Shown one piece after another: positions 1 to 7,750 of a stretch of 64,000 bases of DNA. The translations under genes and the position numbers were made by a program. Origin of the DNA: an uncultured Vibrio sp. (GTDB lineage: Bacteria; Pseudomonadota; Gammaproteobacteria; Enterobacterales; Vibrionaceae); contig CANNGN010000002.1 of the NCBI GenBank assembly GCA_947504195.1, positions 496,001 to 560,000 of the forward strand, written 5' to 3'. Positions within the stretch are counted from its first letter, which is position 1. Each line of letters starts with the position of its first letter. The notes beneath the pieces were generated by a model that saw nothing but the letters and a program-made list of their open reading frames with translations, was not told the DNA's origin and did not search any database.

Positions 1-2
1 TT

Positions 3-392
3 AATAGCTTTGTTTTGGAAAAAAATGGCGAGCAAAGCAAAGTACTTAATATTAAAAAATATGCGATTAATTTAATTATTGATCTAGCCCGTATTTACGG
101 CTTGGCAATTGAATGTCCATCGTCAAGTACTCAAGAGCGTTTCCATTCAGCAATGGATGCTGGGATTTTAAGTAATGATGCTTATAAAAATATTATTGGG
201 GCATATCAATTTATTGCACAATTTCGCTATAGCCAACAAGTAGAACAGTTGAAACAGGGAGAGATTGCAAATAATTATATTGATCCAAATACCTTTGGCA
301 GTTTTGAGCGACAACACTTAAAAGACGCATTTAGAATTATCGCCGATTTACAAGATGCCGCAAAATTACGATTTGGTTCAATTAATCATTAA
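3..392 (+). CDS. DUF294-type nucleotidyltransferase-like protein, C-terminal part (5' end outside window)
   Basis: The reading frame is open from the left edge of the window, so this is the 3' end of a larger gene; the TTG at 15 is not a real start. About 130 residues are visible. The pattern Q-E-R at residues 40-42 after the first TTG, followed by helical segments and an R-x-x-L-K-D-A-F-R-I-I motif, resembles the C-terminal substrate-binding-like domain of DUF294 proteins. In that family a cyclic-nucleotide-binding domain and CBS domains usually precede a nucleotidyltransferase-like domain. Those upstream domains lie outside the window, so the family call rests on the C-terminus alone. The enzymatic activity of the family is not firmly established, and I would not assign a substrate. 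The next gene on the same strand is more than 800 bases away, so no operon link to proX is evident. Confidence 0.6.
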   Translation, partial: NSFVLEKNGEQSKVLNIKKYAINLIIDLARIYGLAIECPSSSTQERFHSAMDAGILSNDAYKNIIGAYQFIAQFRYSQQVEQLKQGEIANNYIDPNTFGSFERQHLKDAFRIIADLQDAAKLRFGSINH

Positions 393-1204
393 TTACTTTA
401 TTGGATTACGATCTTCAGTTTCGATTAAGTATCATCATTGCAACTAATATAATTGAAATGATGAATGTCAGCGAACTCCCTACATTTTTGGGTGTAATCC
501 AAATTGGGCTAATTAATCATGTTATTGTTTCATATATAGTATCGGATCTTCATTTTGAACGAATAACATGAATGGTGAAATACGATAGTGTAGGCAGTTT
601 TATTGCCACTGTTTGCATTATTAATTTACTCAAGAGTTCTTTGATATTGGTATTTGGAAGCATTCTATTTGTTTAAATGATTAATCCATATCCATTGCAA
701 AGGACTATTGATCATAAGCTACGGCAATATTTGGATACATAATTTAAATTTAGATATTCTAGGACGATAGCTATTTGGCTCTTTATTTTAGTTATTTTAT
801 TTAAATTTCAGTTACTTAAATGTTTTTACTTTTATTGGACAAGGGACGAGGAATTTGACCTTATTCGTTATTTCACGTAAGGTAAGTGATTCAATAAAGT
901 TAAAAATAAGTGCTATGGAGTAATTATTTGAACTAAACAGAGATTTTCATCGCTTTGACTTGTCGGGATAGTTGCGAACAAACGCAATGTGTTCAATTAG
1001 GTTTGAACAGAAAAGTCAAAGCCATAAAAGTCACTTAGTAGGTGGTTTGGACAGGTTTTGTCGTTAATTCGCGTCAGTGGGTTAACAACGAAGGTAAACT
1101 ATAGGCAGTCGGTTTTGTTGTGCGACCGTTGTAGCTTGTCGATGTTAATTGTGTTTTCAAATGATCATTCCGTTTGATATCTAATGAGAGAAACGGAGAC
1201 GAAA
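393..1204. other. Long intergenic region upstream of proX
   Basis: About 810 AT-rich bases without a convincing gene. Only very short unsupported ORFs occur. It contains a 9-bp inverted repeat, TTGGATTAC at 401-409 and GTAATCCAA at 494-502, and a candidate three-way-junction element at 952-1022 (listed separately). The region would hold the promoter and leader of the betaine/choline transporter operon. I could not pick a promoter with confidence. Confidence 0.6.
952..1022 (+). ncRNA. Candidate three-way-junction structured element upstream of proX
   Basis: Perfect 10-bp closing stem GCTTTGACTT (952-961) with AAGTCAAAGC (1013-1022). It encloses two further perfect hairpins: TTGCG (972-976) with CGCAA (983-987), and TGTTCAA (990-996) with TTGAACA (1003-1009). 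Three nested or adjacent perfect stems in 71 bases are unusual for an AT-rich intergenic region. It ends 182 bases before the proposed proX start, so it could be a structured leader or a small RNA. I do not recognise a known riboswitch class. The strand is assumed from the downstream gene. Confidence 0.35.
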
Positions 1205-2191
1205 ATGAAATTGAAGTTTTTAGCGCTACTTGCTGTAGCCAGTCAGTCGGCCTATGCCGCTGAGGAATGTGGAAAAGTGACTATCGCAGACATGAACTGG
1301 ACGTCTGCAACACTTATCGCAAATGTCGACCTCTTCATTCTAGAAAATGGCTTTGGTTGCGACGCTGAACTGGTTCCTGGTGACACAATGCCAACTAGTA
1401 CTTCTATGATCGAAAAAAATGAACCAGATTTAGTTCCAGAAATGTGGGCAAATGCGGTTACAGATTTACTTAATCAAGGCGTTGCTGATAAACGTATCCG
1501 CTTTGCTGGTCAGTCTCTGAGCGATGGTGGTGAAGAAGGTTTTTGGGTTCCTAAATATCTTGTCGATAAATACCCAGAGATGAGCACTATCGAAGGTGTT
1601 ATCAAACACGCCGACCTATTTAAACACCCAGAAGATCCAGAGCTTTCTGCATTTTATGGTTGCCCTGCTGGTTGGAACTGTCAAATTTCATCAGAAAACT
1701 TATTCGGTGCGCTGAAATTGGAAGAAGCCGGTTTTGAACTTCTTGATCCAGGTTCAGGTGCTGGTCTTGCTGGTGCTATCGCTAAAGCTTACGAACGTGG
1801 CCAAGGTTGGTTTGGTTACTACTGGGCACCAACAGCGATCCTTGGTAAGTATGAAATGGTTAAAGTCGATTTCGGCACGGGTGTTGATAAGGAAGAATTC
1901 CTTACTTGTACATCAAGCATAGATTGTGAGTCACCTAAAGTGACGATGTACCCACCTTCGATCGTTAGCACTGTTGTAACTGAGTCATTTGCTGTTAGAG
2001 ATCCAATGATTATGGATTACCTAAATAAGCGTTCATTTACAAACCCACAAATGAACAGTCTTTTAGCTTGGATGGAAGACAACCAAGCTGATGGCGAAGT
2101 AGCAATGGAACACTTCCTTTCTGAATTCCCAGAAATCTGGCGCCCATGGTTGGCACCAGAAGTTGCTGATAAAGTCGCAGCAGCGCTATAG
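1205..2191 (+). CDS. proX: Glycine betaine/choline ABC transporter, periplasmic substrate-binding protein
   Basis: 328 residues with a clear Sec signal peptide ending in AYA before AEE. The mature part belongs to the OpuAC/ProX family of quaternary-amine-binding proteins. Several Trp and Tyr residues (an N-W-T near the mature N-terminus, W in E-M-W-A-N-A, the W-F-G-Y-Y-W run) could supply the aromatic cage typical of the family. The start at 1205 is chosen over an in-frame ATG at 1184 because GGAG lies six bases upstream and the signal peptide begins there. Permease and ATPase genes follow on the same strand, so this is the first gene of an importer operon for compatible solutes such as glycine betaine, proline betaine or choline. 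Which of these is the preferred substrate cannot be read from the sequence. A GC-rich hairpin directly after the stop may raise its level relative to the membrane subunits. Confidence 0.9.
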   Translation: MKLKFLALLAVASQSAYAAEECGKVTIADMNWTSATLIANVDLFILENGFGCDAELVPGDTMPTSTSMIEKNEPDLVPEMWANAVTDLLNQGVADKRIRFAGQSLSDGGEEGFWVPKYLVDKYPEMSTIEGVIKHADLFKHPEDPELSAFYGCPAGWNCQISSENLFGALKLEEAGFELLDPGSGAGLAGAIAKAYERGQGWFGYYWAPTAILGKYEMVKVDFGTGVDKEEFLTCTSSIDCESPKVTMYPPSIVSTVVTESFAVRDPMIMDYLNKRSFTNPQMNSLLAWMEDNQADGEVAMEHFLSEFPEIWRPWLAPEVADKVAAAL

Positions 2192-2202
2192 ATGATAAGA
2201 AT

Positions 2203-2220
2203 GGCCAGCATTTGCTGGCC
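2203..2220 (+). terminator. Hairpin after proX (partial terminator or mRNA-stabilising stem)
   Basis: Perfect 7-bp GC-rich stem GGCCAGC (2203-2209) and GCTGGCC (2214-2220) with an ATTT loop, starting 11 bases after the proX stop codon. It is followed by TATTTCATT rather than a pure T run, so it may be leaky. Such a site is expected where a binding protein is made in excess over its permease. Confidence 0.55.
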
Positions 2221-2339
2221 TATTTCATTGCTGTCATCAATTTCTTAGTTTATTCGATTTGATTTTTATTGAGTTATTCATTGTATTAAACAGTGAAGAT
2301 CTTAAGTTAATTATTCTAGCTACATAAAAGTTCTGAAAA

Positions 2340-2367
2340 ATCATTGTTTTGGTTATAAAACGATGAT
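2340..2367 (+). other. Hairpin just upstream of the proW ribosome binding site
   Basis: An 11-bp stem, ATCATTGTTTT (2340-2350) with AAAACGATGAT (2357-2367), one G-T wobble, loop GGTTAT. It ends about 16 bases before the AGAGG that serves as the proW ribosome binding site. It could protect the distal message after processing or affect translation of proW. No function is demonstrated. Confidence 0.4.
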
Positions 2368-2397
2368 CATAAAGTAAATTAAAAGAGGTAATTTATT

Positions 2398-3297
2398 ATG
2401 GCGGATGCGTCCTGGTTAAGTCAGATTCCGGAGATGGATCGCTCTGATTTGATCACAATCCGTAAGACTCTAGATGGAGCTTATCGTAGCTTTTCTAGAG
2501 AGTATGGAGAAGCGATTGAATCAATTTTTGACCCTATGTTAAGTTTTTTGATTTGGTTCGAGAAACTGTTGCTTAGTTCACCTTGGTGGTTAGTCATTGC
2601 TTGTGTCACCGGTCTTGTATATTTGGCAAGTCGCTCATGGAAATTATGTGTGGGTGTGGTGGTTTCCTTAATGCTGATAGGTTACTTCGGTATGTGGGAA
2701 GACACGATGAGAACCATGAGTATTATTACCGTCAGTACTTTGATGGCGATCGTTTTTGGTATTCCTATTGGTATTGTGATGGCTCGTTCTGACAGAATGC
2801 GTTCGTTAATCACACCTGTTCTTGATTTAATGCAAACGATGCCAGCCTTTGTTTACCTTATCCCGGTCGTAATGTTGCTTGGAATCGGTAAAATCCCTGG
2901 TTTAATTGCGGTAGTTATTTATGCCATACCACCTGTAATTCGTTTGACTAACCTTGGTATTCGACTTGTAGACCGAGAGGTATTGGAAGCGGCTACAGCA
3001 TTTGGTGCGAGTCCGACACAAAGACTACTTGGCGTTCAATTGCCTCTAGCAATGCCAAATATCATGGCGGGTATCAACCAAACGATTATGATGGCTTTGT
3101 CTATGGTCGTTATTGCTTCGATGATCGGAGTCAAAGGGTTAGGGCAACCCGTTCTGAAGTCTATTACTAACCAATACTTTACTCTCGGACTTTTAAATGG
3201 TTTGGCTATTGTGGTTTTAGCTATTATTTTTGATCGAACGTCACAAGCGTATGCTAAACGTACCCAAGCTCATTTGGGAGGAAACCAACATGACTAA
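2398..3297 (+). CDS. proW: Glycine betaine/choline ABC transporter, permease subunit
   Basis: 299 residues of the binding-protein-dependent permease family. An N-terminal soluble segment of about 40 residues is followed by several hydrophobic membrane helices. The cytoplasmic coupling loop E-A-A-T-A-F-G-A-S-P (around residues 198-207) is the EAA motif that contacts the ATPase. An AGAGG ribosome binding site precedes the ATG. The last eight bases overlap the start of proV in an ATGACTAA arrangement, which suggests translational coupling. It forms the inner-membrane pore of the importer with the proX product outside and the proV product inside. The 206-base gap from proX carries two hairpins. 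Confidence 0.92.
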   Translation: MADASWLSQIPEMDRSDLITIRKTLDGAYRSFSREYGEAIESIFDPMLSFLIWFEKLLLSSPWWLVIACVTGLVYLASRSWKLCVGVVVSLMLIGYFGMWEDTMRTMSIITVSTLMAIVFGIPIGIVMARSDRMRSLITPVLDLMQTMPAFVYLIPVVMLLGIGKIPGLIAVVIYAIPPVIRLTNLGIRLVDREVLEAATAFGASPTQRLLGVQLPLAMPNIMAGINQTIMMALSMVVIASMIGVKGLGQPVLKSITNQYFTLGLLNGLAIVVLAIIFDRTSQAYAKRTQAHLGGNQHD

Positions 3298-4510
3298 GCC
3301 ACTTATTCAAATTAAAGGGCTTTATAAGCTGTTTGGAAGTAACCCTCGGAAATATATGCCGTTGGTTCATGAAGGTATGAGCAAGGATGATATTCTAGCA
3401 AAGACTGGTCATACATTGGGATTGAAAGATATCAACTTAGATATCAATAAAGGCGAAATCTTTGTCATTATGGGGCTTTCTGGCTCTGGTAAATCAACGC
3501 TGATTCGTCACTTCAATCGCCTAATTGATCCAACAGAAGGTGTGATTCTGGTTGAAGACACCGATGTAATGAAGCTCAATGAAAAAGAACTAGAAACTTT
3601 TCGACGTAAAAAAATGTCGATGGTATTCCAACGTTTTGGATTATTACCTCATCGCAATGTTATTGAAAACGTTGCTTATGGTTTTGCAGTACAAGGCATA
3701 CCTAAGTCTCAACGTCTTGAGAAAGCCAATGAGTGGTTAGAAACTGTAGGTTTAGGTGGATATGGTAAGCAGTTTCCAGCTCAACTTTCCGGTGGCCAGC
3801 AACAACGTGTCGGTTTAGCTCGAGCTTTGTGTACTGATGCTGAAATCCTTTTGATGGATGAAGCTTTCTCAGCATTGGATCCATTGATTCGCTCTGAAAT
3901 GCAAGATCAGCTAATTGAATTGCAGCAGAAACTACATAAAACCATTATATTCATTACACATGATCTCGATGAAGCACTGCGACTAGGTGATCGAATTGCG
4001 ATTCTGAAAGATGGAGAAATGGTTCAGCAGGGCACACCTGATGACATATTGCTTAACCCTGCAGATGATTATGTAGAAGCGTTTGTTAAGGATGTGAACC
4101 GAGCTCGTGCATTGACAGTTGAAACTGTGATGAAGCCACCTGCACTTCGTATCACAACTGACAGTATTGATGAAGCTCTAGCGCAGATGAAACGTGTTAA
4201 AGATGACTACGGTTACCACGTAACGAAAGCCGGTTTCCAAGGTCTGATTACACAAGAGGCGCTAGAAGAAGCCTCACGTCAAGTCGGCTCTGATGCGTTT
4301 GATAATGATATTTATGAAGAAGTATCGACGATTGCACCTGATGCATTATTGGAAAGTGTTATTTCTGATACGCTAGAATGCGATTATTCATTACCCGTGG
4401 TTGATGAAGACGGTAATCTGAAAGGTGAATTGGACAGAAGTACACTTGCTGAAGTTCTTTCTGATTCTGACTCTGACGAAGCCGAAACAAAACCAGAGCA
4501 GATAGCGTAA
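3290..4510 (+). CDS. proV: Glycine betaine/choline ABC transporter, ATP-binding subunit
   Basis: 406 residues. Walker A GLSGSGKST at residues 62-70, signature LSGGQ at 166-170, and Walker B ILLMDE at 186-191 mark an ABC ATPase. The sequence before Walker A includes the extended N-terminal region with K-Y-M-P typical of ProV/OpuAA. About 120 residues after the nucleotide-binding domain form a CBS-like pair, the part that in OpuA senses ionic strength. The ATG at 3290 has GGGAGG upstream and overlaps the proW stop by eight bases; an upstream in-frame start at 3230 lies inside proW and is not needed. The C-terminus ends in an acidic D/E/S-rich tail. It energises import by the proXWV system. Confidence 0.93.
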   Translation: MTKPLIQIKGLYKLFGSNPRKYMPLVHEGMSKDDILAKTGHTLGLKDINLDINKGEIFVIMGLSGSGKSTLIRHFNRLIDPTEGVILVEDTDVMKLNEKELETFRRKKMSMVFQRFGLLPHRNVIENVAYGFAVQGIPKSQRLEKANEWLETVGLGGYGKQFPAQLSGGQQQRVGLARALCTDAEILLMDEAFSALDPLIRSEMQDQLIELQQKLHKTIIFITHDLDEALRLGDRIAILKDGEMVQQGTPDDILLNPADDYVEAFVKDVNRARALTVETVMKPPALRITTDSIDEALAQMKRVKDDYGYHVTKAGFQGLITQEALEEASRQVGSDAFDNDIYEEVSTIAPDALLESVISDTLECDYSLPVVDEDGNLKGELDRSTLAEVLSDSDSDEAETKPEQIA

Positions 4511-4534
4511 GCTAACTTTTGATCTGAAAAAACT

Positions 4535-4582
4535 AGGCGTTTCTCGCATGAAAATCATCGTGCGATGAAGCGTCTTTTTTTT
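4535..4582 (+). terminator. Rho-independent terminator after proV
   Basis: Stem AGGCGTTT (from 4535) with AAGCGTCT (two wobbles), continued by TCGCA with TGCGA, followed by a run of eight T. It lies 25 bases after the proV stop codon and closes the proXWV operon. Confidence 0.85.
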
Positions 4583-4731
4583 GGCTTAAATTTGAATATA
4601 TAGAGTCGTATAAGTGTTCTAAAAGCAACGACTATTCGTCGATATTTGATAAATGGAAAGCGTCAAGTCTGAGCATGACTTACTCTTCTATTATAATACA
4701 ATACATAAGTGTAAAGTCTCATAGCATCATT

Positions 4732-4742
4732 AAACATTGTTT
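4732..4742. promoter_or_regulatory. Candidate KdgR-type operator core
   Basis: AAACATTGTTT is a palindrome around its central base and matches the core of the enterobacterial KdgR box as I remember it (AAACANTGTTT), although the flanking bases match poorly. It lies 255 bases upstream of the dehydrogenase start, and a kdgR gene sits 2 kb downstream. Weak evidence. Confidence 0.25.
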
Positions 4743-4870
4743 GTCGTTCCAGCTTGAACACTTTCGCTTAGTAAGTTTATGACTAGCCCGATTTTCAATG
4801 TTTTATCACTTTAAATGGGTCGAAGCGCATATAGTGAGGTGTATTTGCATGATAAATACGCATATTAATT

Positions 4871-4885
4871 TGTGATCAAGTCACA
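4871..4885. promoter_or_regulatory. CRP-like inverted repeat with a 5-base spacer
   Basis: TGTGA and TCACA are both perfect CRP half-sites but are separated by five bases (TCAAG) instead of the usual six. It lies about 110 bases upstream of the dehydrogenase start. The short spacer makes canonical CRP binding doubtful. Confidence 0.3.
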
Positions 4886-4996
4886 TAATGCACACGTAAG
4901 TGCCATTTTAGGGCACTCAATGATTGCGAAAACCTGTGTTCAGGTATATTCTACTCGGGTACTTTGGACATATAATAATACATTTAGGAGTTAAAC

Positions 4997-5878
4997 ATGA
5001 CTAAACCAGTCATCGGTTTCATCGGCCTTGGCCTTATGGGCGGCAATATGGTTGAAAACCTACAGAAACGCGGCTACCAAGTAAACGTAATGGACCTTAG
5101 CCAAGATGCAGTTGATGCTGTTCTTGCTCGTGGGAATGCCACTCAATTTACTTCAGCTAAAGAATTAGCAGCAGCGAGTGACGTTGTTGAATTCTGTCTT
5201 ACAACTTCTGCTGTTGTTGAAAAGATTGTTTACGGTGAAGAAGGTGTTCTAGCCGGTATTAAAGAAGGTTCAACTTTAATCGACTTTGGTACTTCTATCC
5301 CTGCTTCTACTCAAAAAATTGGTGCTGCTCTTGCCGAAAAAGGCTGTGGTATGATCGATGCTCCTCTAGGTCGTACTCCTGCACACGCTAAAGATGGTCT
5401 ATTGAACATCATGGCTGCCGGTGAAATTGAAACTTTCAATAAAGTTAAACCACTTCTAGAAGAGCAAGGTGAAAACGTATTCCATCTTGGTGCACTAGGT
5501 GCTGGTCATACAACTAAGTTGATCAATAACTTCATTGGTATGACAACTGTTACTGCTATGTCTCAAGCATTCGCAGTTGCTAAAGCAGCTGGTGTTGACG
5601 GTCAGCAATTATTTGACATCATGTCTGCTGGTCCATCTAACTCACCATTCATGCAGTTCACTAAATTCTACGCTGTAGATGGTGAAGAGAAGTTAGGTTT
5701 CTCTGTAGCAAACGCAAACAAAGATTTAGGTTACTTCCTGCAAATGGTTTCAGACTTAGGTTCTGAGTCTCCAATTGCTGAAGGTACTTCTAAAGCGCTA
5801 CAAGCTGGTGTTGATGCTGGTCTTGGCCAAAATGACGTACCTGTAATTTTCGATTACTTCACTAAACTAGAGAAGTAA
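4997..5878 (+). CDS. NAD(P)-dependent beta-hydroxyacid dehydrogenase (3-hydroxyisobutyrate/tartronate-semialdehyde reductase family)
   Basis: 293 residues, the normal family length. The Rossmann motif GFIGLGLMG (residues 7-15) leads the N-terminal nucleotide-binding domain. The catalytic motif G-x-x-x-K-L-I-N-N places the active-site Lys at 174 and an Asn at 178. The substrate-side motif reads APLGRTPAHAKDG (122-134), with Arg at 126, which is closer to the YihU sulfolactaldehyde-reductase version (GRT-x-A) than to GarR (SGG-x-x-A). Codon use is strongly biased to GGT, GCT and AAC/TTC, suggesting high expression. KdgR lies nearby, so a reductase acting on a uronate-derived keto-aldehyde (such as the alginate-pathway DEH) is one inference; sulfolactaldehyde or another short aldehyde-acid is the alternative. 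I leave the symbol blank. Confidence 0.75.
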   Translation: MTKPVIGFIGLGLMGGNMVENLQKRGYQVNVMDLSQDAVDAVLARGNATQFTSAKELAAASDVVEFCLTTSAVVEKIVYGEEGVLAGIKEGSTLIDFGTSIPASTQKIGAALAEKGCGMIDAPLGRTPAHAKDGLLNIMAAGEIETFNKVKPLLEEQGENVFHLGALGAGHTTKLINNFIGMTTVTAMSQAFAVAKAAGVDGQQLFDIMSAGPSNSPFMQFTKFYAVDGEEKLGFSVANANKDLGYFLQMVSDLGSESPIAEGTSKALQAGVDAGLGQNDVPVIFDYFTKLEK

Positions 5879-6186
5879 TTCGATCAAAACCTATCTGTGG
5901 TTAGACAGTACTGTTTGTTATTGTTTGACTGCAGTTAGGTTTATCTTCATTCTCCGCTGGAAATCTTCTCCCTCTAATAATTAGATTCATACTTCATTTT
6001 AATTTTATTCGTTTAATCAAATGGTTACTTTAATCCATTATTGTATGTAAACAATACAATTGCCATGGTGACGTTGTAACTTTAAAGATGAAAATCTTTA
6101 CGAAATAACTGAATCAAAGAGAGGATGTTAGTGGATTACGAAAAATAATGAGTGTAGAAGTCGCTAGGAGGCTTTCTAATCACGCT
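5879..6186. other. Convergent intergenic region
   Basis: About 310 bases between two convergent genes. Just after the dehydrogenase are AAACCTA (5886-5892) and TAGGTTT around 5935-5941, enclosing a small CTGT/ACAG hairpin, without a T run. A perfect 7-bp inverted repeat ATTGTAT-N7-ATACAAT lies at 6040-6060. No gene is visible. Confidence 0.45.
6040..6060. repeat. Inverted repeat ATTGTAT-N7-ATACAAT
   Basis: Two perfect 7-base arms with a 7-base spacer (GTAAACA). The arms resemble GntR/FCD-type operators, and a shorter relative, ATTGTA-G-TACAAT, lies at 57317-57329 before a sodium:solute symporter gene. No promoter for either neighbour is obvious here. Confidence 0.3.
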
Positions 6187-6702
6187 TTATATCGTAGCGT
6201 TTTCTGCCAATAATTTATTTTGCTGATATAAACGGTATATTGTGAATAAATTCATCGCCGTTAATGTCGCTTCTAGCAGTGTTCCGCCAATCGATCCCAC
6301 TAAGATATTGTTAGTTAACCAGCAAAATGAAGCGAGAAGAAATCCGACTCTCATTGCAATCCCTTTCAACATAAAGACAGTGAATGTTCCAATTGTCGCG
6401 CCCATAACCGACCATATTTGCCACCACGATTCAGTCAGATATAGGCCAAGTGACAATGTCACAATGATGAAAAAGATGGCAATATATTTAGAGCTTGTAT
6501 AAATAGAAGTTCCTGTTCTTAACGCAGAAATGAAGGAGGCAAGCGCTGATACCGTCGAACCAAGTAACAAGTAATGAATCATATGGTTAAGGTTAAACGC
6601 ACACATAATCATCTTTAGGCGGCGGTCATCTTTTTGGTAGAAAGCCCACATTCCAAGGCCATAACTCACAAACCCCAAGGCTTGCGCAAACCACATATCC
6701 AT
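6187..6702 (-). CDS. ygjV: YgjV family inner-membrane protein
   Basis: 171 residues, almost entirely hydrophobic, with five to six predicted membrane helices. The N-terminal pattern A-Q-A-L-G-F-x-S-Y-x-L-G, the D-D-R-R-L-K loop and the N-H-M-I-H-Y segment are typical of the Imp-YgjV family. The function of the family is not known to me. The ATG is preceded by GGGA at suitable distance. It lies downstream of kdgR on the same strand with a 59-base gap and could be co-transcribed with it. Confidence 0.75.
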   Translation of the reverse strand: MDMWFAQALGFVSYGLGMWAFYQKDDRRLKMIMCAFNLNHMIHYLLLGSTVSALASFISALRTGTSIYTSSKYIAIFFIIVTLSLGLYLTESWWQIWSVMGATIGTFTVFMLKGIAMRVGFLLASFCWLTNNILVGSIGGTLLEATLTAMNLFTIYRLYQQNKLLAENATI

Positions 6703-6761
6703 TAGTTAAATTCCCAGGTAAAAAACAAAATGTTATTACGACCGATAAGACATAGGTTCAC

Positions 6762-7544
6762 TTAAACGGGATAGTTATCAAATCCCATTTGCAGTGAAAT
6801 ATTTCGGCATGCATTGTGAAGTAGATTGACATAATGACTCAAGTTATCGTCATTAAACCTAAGGGTCGGGAGAGAGATTGATAGACCAGCAATCACTGTT
6901 CCAAAGCGATCATATACTGGCGCAGCAACACAACGAATGCCAGATTCTTGTTCTTCATTGTCTTGAGCGAAATGGTTACCCTTAACGGTCTTTAATTCTA
7001 TGAGTAACTGGTCGATATCTTTGATGGTTCGCTCGGTATGCTGAATAAATTCAATATCTTTTAAGGTATCTCGAATGAATGGTTCATCCTTTTCTGCTAA
7101 CAATACTTTTCCTATGGCAGTACTGTAGAGTGGGTTGCGTCTCCCGATTCTAGATTGCATACATAGGTTATATTTTGAATCGATCTTATGAATATAGATA
7201 ATCGCATTTTCATCGAGAGTGCCCAAGTGAAGAGCTTCCATCGTCTGTTCAGAGATGAGGTTCATTTCTTTGTGAGCAATGGCAATAAGATCGACATATT
7301 CTAGGGATTTAGAACCGAGTTCAAAGAGTTTCAGAGTTAATGAATACTTATCGGCTTCGCCTTCTTGAGCGATGTAACCAAGTGATTTCATGGTTTGCAA
7401 AAAGCGGTAAGTCGTGGCCTTAGACATCATCAGACGTTGCGATAATTCCGAAACCCCGATCTCTTTTTGCTCGCCGAGTGCTTGGAGAATATTGAACACT
7501 TTTAATACTGACGAGACAGCTTCAGGTTGGGTTGATTTTTCCAT
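6762..7544 (-). CDS. kdgR: KdgR, IclR-family transcriptional regulator of uronate (pectin/alginate) catabolism
   Basis: 260 residues. The alignment I can make from memory with E. coli KdgR is close over the whole length: SSVLKVF near the N-terminus, a winged helix with recognition motif MMSKATTYRFLQTMK, then YSLTLKLFELG, YIHKIDS, RIGRRNPLYSTAIGKVLLA and GLSISLPTLRF. The last segments form the IclR effector-binding domain, which in KdgR responds to 2-keto-3-deoxygluconate. A GTG one codon upstream is possible, but the ATG at 7544 is preferred. Its targets are usually lyases, transporters and keto-deoxy-sugar enzymes; none is adjacent apart from the dehydrogenase at 4997. It diverges from rhlE, and an inverted repeat at 7620-7635 lies between them. 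Confidence 0.93.
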   Translation of the reverse strand: MEKSTQPEAVSSVLKVFNILQALGEQKEIGVSELSQRLMMSKATTYRFLQTMKSLGYIAQEGEADKYSLTLKLFELGSKSLEYVDLIAIAHKEMNLISEQTMEALHLGTLDENAIIYIHKIDSKYNLCMQSRIGRRNPLYSTAIGKVLLAEKDEPFIRDTLKDIEFIQHTERTIKDIDQLLIELKTVKGNHFAQDNEEQESGIRCVAAPVYDRFGTVIAGLSISLPTLRFNDDNLSHYVNLLHNACRNISLQMGFDNYPV

Positions 7545-7619
7545 CACTCTTTACTCATAACTTTAGTTACCAACATTATATCTGTGGGATACCGATATTC
7601 CAGTTTTTTTAAAAACCGA

Positions 7620-7635
7620 TTTCAAAATTATGAAA
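7620..7635. promoter_or_regulatory. Inverted repeat in the kdgR-rhlE divergent promoter region
   Basis: TTTCA-N6-TGAAA, extended on the outside by GA and CC. It lies 76 bases upstream of kdgR. It could be an operator, perhaps for KdgR itself, but the half-site order differs from the KdgR box I know (TGAAA-N6-TTTCA). Confidence 0.25.
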
Positions 7636-7750
7636 CCGTGAGCACTAAACTACCACGAGTTTATCGTCGCTGTCATCTTTACGTAGGCGTAAAGTTATAA
7701 AAAGAGTACACTGCGTAGCGAATTTACCTGAACAAAAAGTTAGAGATCAC

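Larger units (their letters stand above)
4583..4996. other. Intergenic regulatory region upstream of the beta-hydroxyacid dehydrogenase gene
   Basis: About 410 AT-rich bases without a gene. It contains an 11-bp palindrome AAACATTGTTT (4732-4742), a CRP-like inverted repeat at 4871-4885 and a short hairpin AGTGCC/GGCACT (4899-4917). The gene that follows has AGGAG at 4985-4989. Confidence 0.6.

Noticed and set aside
401-502. TTGGATTAC/GTAATCCAA pair as transposon ends
   Set aside because: Only 9 bp, no transposase and no target-site duplication.
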